Positions 47,717 to 57,110 of a DNA stretch of 64,000 nucleotides are shown piece by piece. This DNA comes from Anadara kagoshimensis (lineage: Eukaryota > Mollusca > Bivalvia > Arcoida > Arcidae). Where the stretch lies: contig CM037870.1 in assembly GCA_021292105.1 (NCBI GenBank), positions 16,649,234 to 16,713,233 of the forward strand, given 5' to 3'. Under the pieces are notes generated by a model, which had not been told where the DNA came from, searched no databases, and saw nothing but the letters and a program-made list of their open reading frames with translations. Position numbers and translations under genes: made by a program. Position 1 is the stretch's first letter; each line of letters starts with the position of its first letter.

Positions 47717-48665
47717 ATTGAACTCAAAATTTCCACACACAAATTTTTTTTGCTAATCAACACTGCTTTTATAATATATATCCTTTATGGTAAAAGAAGA
47801 ATTGTGTACCATAAATGCCACACCGTAATTATAACAAGGTCCAATTAACTTGACAATATTCCAAAGTACTAGGAGAAGAACGGAACATTCTTAAAAAACT
47901 TTTTCAGAATTTAAAATTCAAAACACAGAACTATTTTTCAAGGACCAGTTTTTAACTGTCCTTTATGCTAAATGAATTACAAATCACAAATGCCACAATG
48001 AAGTAATTCTTGCATATTCACCCTACATTATATTCCATAAGTTAAATGACAGTTCATACTATCCATATTATTACACTGGTGTACATATAAAATTACTTAA
48101 ACTTTTGATAGATTAAAATAATTTAAAATTCCAACACACAAAATTTTTTAAAGGATCCCTTTTTATGGTGAAATATATAACACCATGATATAAAACTATT
48201 CCTCAACTCCGAGAGACTCTAAATATTAAAACCTGACATTATTTTTGTCCGTTTTTATGGTAAACTTTAATACCACACAAAGTTTTGTAAAATTATTCCA
48301 TAAGTCATGTTTAACAGTGTAAATAGAAGTTGTATAAATATTCCTCAACTTAGATAGATTCAAAATTTAAAATCCAACACAGAATTTCTAAAAAATTATC
48401 CAGTTTATTTATCCGTTTTTATGGTAAAAATGAATTCACAAGCCTCAAATGCGACACAAATTTATCTTGTAAAGGTGGTCCACAAGTCATGTTAACAGTG
48501 TAAATAGAAGTTGTTTAAGTTTTCCTCAACTTTGATAGATTCAAAATTTAAAATCCCACACACAGATTTTTTTTAATGATCCTGGTTTTTATCCCTTTTT
48601 CGGAAGACTCAAACAAGACACAAATTCATCTTGTAAAGTAAGTCCACAAGTCATGTTAACAGTAC
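47700..48665. repeat. Tandem array upstream of exon 1a that includes part of the exon
   Basis: Five to six diverged units, roughly 140-200 bp, marked by AACTTTGATAGATTCAAAAT, TTAAAATCCMACACACAGA, GTTTTTATGGTAAA and GTCCACAAGTCATGTTAACA. The first unit (AACTTGGATAAATTCATATT, then TTTCCACACACAAATTTTTT) overlaps the start codon and first codons of exon 1a. The two units farthest upstream (about 48310-48660) are the most alike. Confidence 0.78.
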
Positions 48666-48901
48666 CAGTAGTATTTTTACTCTGAAGTAGTACATGCTGA
48701 CTGTCAGGAGTTTTACATCTACACTGTAGCAGTATATATGTAGTGTACTGTTATTTAAATTAACTAACTGTATACCTGAACTTGACCAGGTGTTACTGAT
48801 AAACTATGTGGAACAGGTATGACATACATACACCTACCATATATACATATATACATATACTGTACATACCATTATGTTTAAATAGAAACATTTTATATAT
48901 A

Positions 48902-49142
48902 TATAGTGCGACAAGTTGGACCTGATCCTTTGACCTTTAATTTGAATATTAGATTTGGTCAATAGACTGTGTGATTTTAGGTAAGACAGTATGTTTCATT
49001 ACCACCAACACCCAGTACCCAGTGTAACTATCATCTATACTTAAATATCAACTTCATATAATCCCTAAATTACACAATGGGTATCTCTGTTTGAATATTC
49101 AAATTAAAGGTCAAACGGCCATGTCAAACTTGACACACTATA
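48902..49142. mobile_element. MITE-3 copy
   Basis: TATAGTGCGACAAGTTGGAC, then CTTTGACCTTTAATTTGAAT pairs with ATTCAAATTAAAGGTCAAAC, then GTCAAACTTGACACACTATA. About 241 bp, same ends as 20450-20692. Confidence 0.75.
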
Positions 49143-49144
49143 CA

Positions 49145-50480
49145 TATATAAATCAATGGAAATTCTAAGGATATAATGACATCCGTTACTACAATTTCAT
49201 TAATTCAGTTCCATTCATACAGATTATCAGATATTTGGATAATCGGGATTTTTTAAATCCGTTAGTCAATAAATGATACAGAAAAAACTTTGAATTTTTA
49301 AACCCTCTAACTCTCTAATGAAATCCAAAATTAATTATTTCAATATCATATCAATGTTTCAGTAATTTATAAAATTGTATTGTTTTTTTTTCCTCAGACC
49401 TACATGCAGGGAGACCAGACCAGTGCTAGAGTTGGGGTTACTCCAGTATTAAAATAAAATATTTCAGCCTTGAGGAACTATAAGACTTATATTTTTGATA
49501 TATTTTAGCAACTCTGAAATATAATGAATTTTTTGTTGTTGTTTTGTTTTGTTTGTTGTTGCTGTTTGTTACTCAGAGTTTCTATATCTGAATATTCCAC
49601 ACACATACTCAGGCTGACCAATTCAATGGATTTATCTGTTTTTGACTGATTTGTACCATAAAAAGATAAAATGAAAAGGTAAAATTAGACAGAGTTTTTC
49701 CATTTTGATGTTTATCTTAAATTAAAAGTACTAAAAATTCGAACTTTTTGTATGGAAATTATACCAAAATCAAACACCTAACGATAAAAAAGTACCTAAA
49801 TGGCAACCTTGCAAACTAAAAATGTACTGATCTGGACAAATTAATAAATTTGATTGGTCAGCCCGCAATATTAACTTCAACTGCATCAAGTTTAAAGAAT
49901 TCACAAAGTACATTATTACCAGTATACCAGTAGACATCAGTACTTAGAAATAATCAGTATTCCCAGCACTTCCTGCATTGAATACATAATACCCATCAAT
50001 ATTACCATGTAGCATAATATTGGTTATGAGGACCATGTGGTGGTCATCATGTATCCCAAGGACCTGTCCTTAATTCAGGGGTCATAAAGAGGTCATTAAA
50101 CCTGTAGGTCTAGATGTAGAGGAGATAGTCGACATAGCTAGCTAGCTCAGATAGCCAGAGGCCTGAATTTGTTGACCCCCAAAGATATGCATAATTAAGT
50201 CTAAACATATAACATATGTAAATATTTTGGTATACAGTTCAACAGGTAGTGGTCTAATGGTGGTTTTGAAAAAAAAGTTGTTACACCCTCCCCCTTTTTC
50301 CCCCTCATCCCTCTTCTTTCCAAATTTTCAATCAATGTGAGTGGCATGCACAGAACTTGTAGAGTTATTTTTTAACAGATATTTCATTATTTTTAAACTC
50401 AATTTTTATTCATCCTGATTCTCTCTCTCTCTCTCTGGATTGATCCCTTTTCCTGGATTTTCTTGTCTGTCTGCATTTGA
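49145..50480. other. Upstream flank, unclassified
   Basis: AT-rich. TTG-rich low-complexity near 49534-49566. CTAGCTAGCT near 50138. No gene seen. Confidence 0.4.
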
Positions 50481-50484
50481 TAGA

Positions 50485-50700
50485 CAGTAAAACCTGCTAT
50501 AATCTATATAAAGACAACCTGTCCATTCAGACAAGTTTTTTCAAGCTTTTTATTACTTTGCATCATATTTGAACCGAAAAAGAATCTCTTTATATAAAGA
50601 CAACCTGTGCACAATGTCTCAATGAAATCAAACCTCTATAAAAAGACCAACTGTCTATAAAGTCCATATTTCTCAATAGGTCTCATGGGTGGTCATTTTT
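50485..50700. mobile_element. Diverged MITE-1-like element
   Basis: ACAGTAAAACCTGCTATAAT, TATAAAGACAACCTGTCCAT, CTCTATAAAAAGACCAACTG. Family boxes are visible, ends not clean. Confidence 0.5.
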
Positions 50701-50814
50701 TTTTTAAATATTGAACCGAAATATTCAAAATGACTTGATTCTGTCATTTTTAGGATTTTTCAATTTAATTTACAATTCCAGTAAAGGGTACAAAATTGAA
50801 GACCTTCTATTAAA

Positions 50815-51235
50815 TATATGGATTGCCATACAATTCACTATTAAAATGAAAATGGTCCATAAAAGTTATCTAGCAACTGAAATTGAATGTCCAGTTATAT
50901 TATACAGAAATTGACATACGGCATAGCTCATAAACATTTCCCAGAAATGGAGATGGTCCATAAAAAGTTGAGTGGCCCATTAAAATTGCACAGAAATCAA
51001 CATTGAGGACATGGCCCATAAACATACTGGTATCCTTGAAATGGAAAGGTCCATAAAAATAATACAGAAACCAACATATGGCAGCTCTTAAACAGTTCCC
51101 AGAAAACAGAAAAGGTTCATAATAATGCAGAAACGAACATACAACATGGCCCATAAACATACTGGTATCCCAAAAATGGAAATGGTCCATTAAAATACTA
51201 CAGAAATCGTCATACGCTATGGCTCCTAAAAATTA
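50815..51235. repeat. Tandem array, about 68-bp half units
   Basis: TGGCCCATAAACATACTGGT occurs near 51013 and 51147. Half units carry GAAATGGTCCATAAAA and ACAGAAATCRACATACGGCA. About six half units. Confidence 0.78.
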
Positions 51236-51239
51236 CCCA

Positions 51240-51805
51240 GAATTCATCAATTTTACTGACGATTTGTGTTTCAAATGTTAAGATCAAGGTATAGCAATTG
51301 TTTTATTACTGGTAGTTTACAAGTTTAAAATGTTCCGTAGATCAAAGGACAATAACTCCTTTATTAGTTTATAATAGTTAGGGACAGAAGGTGTTTTACT
51401 CACACCAAATCCTAACCCCACTCCTTCTCCCACTCTTTACGCACTTTACCTTTACGTGCTGTAAAGTAATATTATTTATTTACAAGATCAATTTATCCTC
51501 CAGTAAAATTTTCTCACTACTATCCACTCAAGTATCAATTAAGCAATTAAGCATTTGAAGTGTCGTTTATCTTTTTTTAATGGAATCAACAGGAAAATGT
51601 GTAAAACGTCCTTGCTACTCTTAAAACTGCACCATATTACCAATGCATACACAGTATCACATACATATATATGTGTGTGCACTCTTAAGTGCAAATCCAT
51701 TACTGTAAATATGCTCATAAATCATGCAATAAATTATATAAATCACAAAAAACGAACTTTTCCAGACAGAGTTGAATGTGGTATACACCATTGTCTCCTT
51801 GCAAA
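51240..51805. other. Upstream flank, unclassified
   Basis: No gene or classified repeat. An AT/GT microsatellite near 51664-51680. Confidence 0.4.
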
Positions 51806-51809
51806 TCGA

Positions 51810-52245
51810 ATTTTTCTCTGGGTTTTAATGCTCCAGTCAAATTTTTTTTCATTGATATTGAGGTGGTCAGTTCAGGGATAGTGGAGAAAACTGGAGCGCC
51901 TCAATAAAATCACTGAAAACATCTGTATTTAGCTTTGTCAAAAATTTTTTACAAAAAAAAAATTAATCTCCTCGCAAAACGTACTTTTCCAGAGGAAGTG
52001 CTGTGAAGTAATATAGTTTTATGCCCTAGTCAAGCTTTTTTTCATTGATATCAGGGCAATCAGTTTAGGGGTGATAGAGAAAACTAGAGTGTGGCAAGAT
52101 GAAACCAAAGACCTCAGCAAGCCAACTGAATAACTTTTTCTCACACTAGGATCTGTCTTGAATCAGAATGGGATTCAAACCTGGGTTGTGAGTGGCTCTG
52201 TGGTCGGTAAGTGAACACTTTGCGATCACTAAGCAATCGAAAAAA
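51810..52245 (-). mobile_element. Two SINE-2 copies (minus orientation)
   Basis: 51815-51945 (TGCTCCAGTCAAATTTTTTT, AGTGGAGAAAACTGGAGCGC) and 51995-52245 (GAAGTAATATAGTTTTATGC, TTTTTCTCACACTAGGATCT, GGGATTCAAACCTGGGTTGT). The second has the head. Confidence 0.78.
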
Positions 52246-52275
52246 CAAATTCCACCCTGAAACTGAATATCCATA

Positions 52276-52454
52276 CAGTCAAGCCTGTCTATAAAGGCCA
52301 CCCAAGGGAACCAGTAAAAGTGGCCTTTATGGGCAGGTGGCTTTTATATACAGGTTCAAATAATATGAATAAAGAACAATTGAGGTGCAATTCTACTGGC
52401 CTTTATAAGCAGGTGACCCTTATATAGAGGTGGGCTTTAAGACAGGTTGGACTG
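52276..52454. mobile_element. MITE-1 copy
   Basis: Best-preserved copy: CAGTCAAGCCTGTCTATAAA, then GGCCACCCAAGGGAACCAGT at left, and GGCTTTAAGACAGGTTGGAC, then TG at right, with TA at both borders. 179 bp. Confidence 0.85.
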
Positions 52455-52599
52455 TATATGTCCTACCTTAGGCAAAGGTAATCTTGATACCAAAACTGGG
52501 AGTACTTTATTATTAAACAACTGTAAATATCTGTTAAATATCACAAATAGATTTTGTGTGACATACACAAAAGATTTTTTTAATTTTCAGGAATATAAC

Positions 52600-52800
52600 A
52601 TTATTTTTGAGTGCTTGAAATACTAAAAGGTTTAATGCAGCGATGCATTTTCAATGCGATTAGAACAGTAAAGTGCAAATGTTTCAGACAGCATCCAGGA
52701 TTTTTAAAAATTTTATTTCCAGAGATTGATTGCTGGAAATACTAGAATGTTTACTGTAGCAATGCATTTTCAATGAGATTAGAACAGTAAAGTACAAAAC
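52600..52800. repeat. Two-copy direct repeat, about 120 bp
   Basis: GCAGCGATGCATTTTCAATG, then CGATTAGAACAGTAAAG recurs as GTAGCAATGCATTTTCAATG, then AGATTAGAACAGTAAAG. Confidence 0.8.
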
Positions 52801-52804
52801 CATT

Positions 52805-53405
52805 ACTAAGTCATTGAAATTAAAACGAGAAGTTCAAGTAAGCAGGAAATGTAGAATTACATTAATATGTTGATATCATAAGGTTTTATCACCTGTACGA
52901 TTTTATTACCTGTACGGAAAGGTAAGTTATACAGGTGTGCATTCTTAATGCATGTAAATTCCTACTTTTACATTTCTGACTCAATGTTAGTAAGCATGTT
53001 GTTGACTTTTTCATGATCACGAGTTCAAAAGTATCAGATTAAATTATAGCACCGCTCCCACTATATTTTATTATACACATTGGATTGTCAGTTCACTGTG
53101 CCGTAACATACTGAAGAACAATTTTTTTTTTCATCAGTCAATTTTCATGAGTAATTCTACCTTTCAAGTTCTTTGTATATCTTTATATTTGCATCCTCGA
53201 AGCAACCATTGCAAATGCAATTTAATTATATCAAAATTTTAAAATTATTCACAATTTTTTTTAGTTTAATTTTATGCAAATTTATGCAAAAATAAAGGTA
53301 TAGGAACCACTGATTGCAAATCTAAGGAGGTTGCTTCAATTTATAAATAAAGTAAAATGTTAATTCCCTTTTGGAAATAAAGTAAAATGTTGATTCCCTT
53401 TTGGA
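52805..53405. other. Upstream flank, unclassified
   Basis: A short repeat AAATAAAGTAAAATGTTRAT occurs twice near 53345 and 53376. No gene seen. Confidence 0.4.
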
Positions 53406-53409
53406 AATA

Positions 53410-53585
53410 CAGTCAGACCTGTCTATAAAGGTCACCTAAAAGAACCACAAATGTGCCCTTTATGGGCAGGTGGCCCTTATATAAAAGTTGAAATAACATG
53501 AAAAGACCAAGCAGGATAAAAATTTAATGGCTTTTAGAAGCAGGTGGTCCTTACATAGAAATGGCCATTAAGACAGGTTTGATTG
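53410..53585. mobile_element. MITE-1 copy
   Basis: CAGTCAGACCTGTCTATAAA to AAGACAGGTTTGATTG, TA at both borders, 176 bp. Confidence 0.82.
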
Positions 53586-53924
53586 TATGACCTTAATTTT
53601 TTCAAAGGCTGGGTCAAGATGGCCCCCCGCTTAATTCAGTTTTACTTGAAAAACATCACTTACTTCAGTTCTATAATGAAAACATTGGACTAGAAATTTA
53701 ATTAAACATTAAGAATGAGTAGCTAGTCTATAATAACAATAGAAAGATACTTATGAAAGAGCTGTAATCATCAATTTATGATGAGACTCTCTTAAGTAGC
53801 AATTGACAATGACATGCATGTTTAAGTGTTTTGTTTATTTGTGGTTTTCTTGTACTAAGTCCTCCCGTGTAGGGGAACACCTTAGTAATAAAGCATTTAT
53901 ATGCTCGATTGACTGATTGAATGG

Positions 53925-54240
53925 GGTTTTATGTCCCAGTCAAGAACATTTCACTTATATCAAGACATCACAGGCTATAGGTGAATTGCAGACATTTTGA
54001 CCTTTGCAGTATACGCAGGGCAATGTTCAGGAAGGGTTCTTTAACATGCCATGGCATGAAGCATATTAGTTTTTAGGGTCACTTCGACGGACCCTATGAT
54101 CTTGAATTCTTAAATACCAAGTGCTTGTCAAAAGAACAGTCACTGCCTTTTTTCAAGTCTTGATCAGAACCTGACCAGGGTTCAAACCCTGACCTCCAAA
54201 ATACGAAGTGAGCACTCTATCAACTGAGCTACTGTGTGGT
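53925..54240 (-). mobile_element. SINE-1 copy (minus orientation, diverged)
   Basis: TTTATGTCCCAGTCAAGAAC, ATTTCACTTATATCAAGACA, GGGTTCTTTAACATGCCATG, then the head, whose reverse complement has GTAGCTCAGTTGATAGAGTG (A box) and GGTCAGGGTTTGAACCCTGG (B box). Confidence 0.85.
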
Positions 54241-54249
54241 ATAATGAGC

Positions 54250-55097
54250 AAGGAGGGGTCTGAAACATACATTAAAAAAATAGAGAGATTTAATTAATAA
54301 CAGAAATGAAATTCTCAATTGATCTTAAATACTGATGATGAGTAAACAAACAAAAAGAACCTTTTTCTTGCCAAAATATTTTTTGGAGTACACATATACC
54401 AGATTGCCTCTGTAACACGGAGATTTACAGGTACCGGTACATCACAAAAATACCAACATAAAAACTATATCTCAATACACAATTATCCCTAATTACTTCA
54501 GATTTATGTCAATTATAGGTCCATTTTCCCATGCATCAAAACATATTTCAAATGTTAAAATTCACTTTTATCTGGTAACATCACACAGCAGGAGAAAGTA
54601 CTAATATCGTTATCTATATAATACATGGTAATTGCCCTATCATACTGCTCATCCCCAAAATTCGTTAGCATCATCCAAAAATAAATACACATGAAAGATA
54701 CCAAAGGGGGCACAGGGTTAATAGGCTCCTGACATTAAAGGCTAATGAACTTAAGTACCGTTTTTACCTTTACACTTACTCCAGGAAAACAACTAGCTTC
54801 ATAAAAGCACCTGTCCACCACATGCTGTCTAATGAATTCTAAAACTGCACAAGAGCTGAGTTCAAATTAAACCAACTTTCATTTTATCTCATCAAACATC
54901 TATTTTAGGGAACTCTTTGTCCACAAGAATTTTCTTTCAACTTTGATTACAAATGATAATATCGTTGTCACTTTTCTTAATGAATATTATCTTATAGAGC
55001 TAGCTGTCTTTTAATTAAGAATTCCACTGAACATATGCTACTCACTGCTGGCTATGTACAACTTCAAACAACAATACACTCAAAACTTAAGGCCAGG
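54250..55097. other. Unique-looking upstream flank with a weak first-exon candidate
   Basis: No repeats recognised over about 850 bp. The minus strand has a short open reading segment from ATG at 54823 to a consensus donor (GTAAGTG) after 54780, 44 nt, phase 2, encoding MWWTGAFMKLVVFL. The phase would fit exon 2, but a consensus donor is expected by chance many times in 64 kb, so it is not called as an exon. Confidence 0.3.
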
Positions 55098-55112
55098 CAG
55101 TACACTTGGAGT

Positions 55113-55454
55113 GAGTGAGTGAGAAATGGTGTTTAACGTCCCAGTCAAGAATATTTCACTTATATCGAGACGTCGCCAGCTATAGGCGAAAGTGCAGAAA
55201 TTTTGCCTGTGCGTTGCGCTTATGGCATTATACAGCAGGGTTCTTTAGCGTGCCAAGCCCACTGTGACACGGGACCTCGTTTATTTTAAGTTCCCATCCG
55301 AAAGAACCGTGACTTTCATTTCGTAATGCCGAGTGCTTGGCGAAAGAACAGTCACTACCCACTTTCAAGTCTTGGGTCAGACCCAGCCGGGGTTCGAACA
55401 CACGACCTCCCACTTACAGAGCGAGCACTCTACTAACTGAGCTACCGCAGTGGT
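55113..55454 (-). mobile_element. SINE-1, full length with perfect 15-bp target duplications
   Basis: Flanked by CAGTACACTTGGAGT at 55098-55112 and 55455-55469. The head (right end, read on the minus strand) has GGTAGCTCAGTTAGTAGAGT (A box) and GTGTTCGAACCCCGG (B box). The body includes CTGTATAATGCCATAAGCGC and ATAGCTGGCGACGTCTCGAT. The tail is (CTCA)n. It is a complete, recent-looking insertion, not a tRNA gene. Confidence 0.93.
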
Positions 55455-55519
55455 CAGTACACTTGGAGTTTTTAAACCTATGTACTGTAATTAATTTTTG
55501 CTGAGTACTTCTTTTAGCC

Positions 55520-55745
55520 ATTGAGTGGAGTGAAGTAATGGAATTTCGTGCCCCAGTTAAGATTTTTTACAAATATATTAAGATGGTCCATGAATAGATG
55601 GTGGAGAACACTGGAGCACCCAGAAAAATTCCAGACTTTCGGCAAAATAATGACATTTTTTTTTTACACAAGAATCTGTCCAGATAGGGATTCAAACCTA
55701 GGTGATGAGTGGGGCTGTCACTTTAGAACACTCAACTACAAGCAG
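55520..55745 (-). mobile_element. SINE-2 copy (minus orientation)
   Basis: GAGTGGAGTGAAGTAATGGA, GTGCCCCAGTTAAGATTTTT, GGTGGAGAACACTGGAGCAC, GGGATTCAAACCTAGGTGAT. Confidence 0.8.
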
Positions 55746-55835
55746 AAGGTGATTTGTGAGATTTACCCAAAATTCAAGACCATGATGATTTAACTAGGTT
55801 AATTAAATTTGTAAACCCTTAAATTAATACATTTA

Positions 55836-56125
55836 AAAAGTCTGTCCCGAGCCATTAGGCCCATCAGGCCGGAGCTTATCTCGGTTTCGGTGGCGTTAAG
55901 CGACTGAGAGTACAAGACTCTCCCCTGAATGGGATGCCGGTCCATCGCAGGGTTAACCCCCAGCATTTTGCTGGTACTCATTTATTTTTCAGCTGAGTGA
56001 ACTGGAACAATGTGAAATTAAGTGTCTTGCTCAAGAACACAACACATGGCCCGGTCCAGGGATCGAACACACGACCTTCGAATCATGAGTCCAACGCCTT
56101 AACCACTAGGCCACACGCTTCCACG
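55836..56125 (-). mobile_element. SINE-4 with perfect 14-bp target duplications
   Basis: Flanked by AATTAATACATTTA at 55822-55835 and 56126-56139. On the minus strand the head is GTGTGGCCTAGTGGTTAAGG (A box) and GTGTGTTCGATCCCTGGACC (B box). The tail region GATGGACCGGCATCCCATTC, then AGGGGAGAGTC and GATAAGCTCCGGCCTGATGG, resembles the 3' ends of L2-like LINEs and of several widespread SINE superfamilies. More GC-rich than its surroundings. Single copy here. Confidence 0.9.
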
Positions 56126-56224
56126 AATTAATACATTTACATTACTGGCATTATTGAAGAGTTTGCTCCTCAATCTTCAACCACTTATATTTATGTGATA
56201 TTAGTTAAATTGTGACAAAATGAA

Positions 56225-56480
56225 TGAATTTTAGAGCTGAACTGTATTTAAACAAATCTATATAGGTTTCAAGTGTTTTAAAAATTCTAAAAATTAATTT
56301 TTACATGTTACAATTAAAAAAATATTTACAATACTTTTATCATAGCACAATTTGCTCCTGAACTTATAAAGTTATATTTGTGTCAAAATGAATGGATTTT
56401 AGACTGAAAACAATATTTAAACAAATCTCAAAGCTTTCAAGTGTTTTAAAAATTCTAAAAATTAAATTTTACTAATTAGC
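56225..56480. repeat. Two-copy direct repeat, about 180 bp
   Basis: TTTAAACAAATCTATATAGG, then TTTCAAGTGTTTTAAAAATT recurs as TTTAAACAAATCTCAAAGCT, then TTCAAGTGTTTTAAAAATTC. Also paired are AATTTGCTCCTGAACTT / AGTTTGCTCCTCAATCTT and AAAATGAATGRATTTTAGA. Confidence 0.75.
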
Positions 56481-56673
56481 CATTCATTGTCTCTAATACA
56501 CAGATGTTTTCTCAGAATTTTTAATCAAGGACAAGACAATAATTTCTAATTAACACATCATCCCACAAGATCTTTATAGAATAAAGCCATCATTATAATC
56601 AAGAACTTTATAGTACCATTGAGACAATTAGGAGATTTTAAGATAATGGCGTGTTTCTTTCATCAAACAAGAG

Positions 56674-57019
56674 TTGAGTTGAGTAATGGTATTTAATGTC
56701 TCAGTCAAGAATATTTCACTTATATCGAGTTGTCGCCAGCTGTAGGCAAAAGTGCAGAAATTTTGCCTGTGCATTGCACTGATGGCATAATATAGCAGGG
56801 TTCTTTAGCATGTTAAACCCACCATTACACGGGACCTCGCTTATTTTAAGTTCCCATCTGAAAGAACTGTGACTTTTATTTCGTAAAGCCAAGTGCTTGG
56901 TGAAAGAACAGTCACTACCCACTTTCAAGTCTTGGGTCAGACCCAGCCGGGTTTGAACCCACAACCTCCCTACTTATAGAGCAAGGACTCTACCAACTGA
57001 GCTATCGCAGTGGTTAAAG
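56674..57019 (-). mobile_element. SINE-1 with 9-bp target duplications
   Basis: Flanked by AAACAAGAG at 56665-56673 and 57020-57028. Same body as 55113 (TATCGAGTTGTCGCCAGCTG, GGTTCTTTAGCATGTTAAAC). A box GATAGCTCAGTTGGTAGAGT. B box slightly decayed (GGGTTCAAACCCGG). Confidence 0.92.
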
Positions 57020-57110
57020 AAACAAGAGCACTGTTAAAAGGAGTAAAATATGCGGGTCATTATGTGAGCAGCGGAGGGAAAATATGTAGAGAGTATGATA
57101 AAATATTAAC

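Noticed and set aside
3628-47716. Assignment to the SIPA1/SIPA1L family because of the C-terminal coiled coil
   Set aside because: No PDZ domain is encoded, GoLoco motifs are present, and exon-by-exon identity is with RAP1GAP.
55380-55450. tRNA-like sequence with A and B boxes (also 57000, 63700, 54220, 56090, 47070, 30450)
   Set aside because: These are heads of SINEs with target duplications and long bodies. No complete cloverleaf was found.
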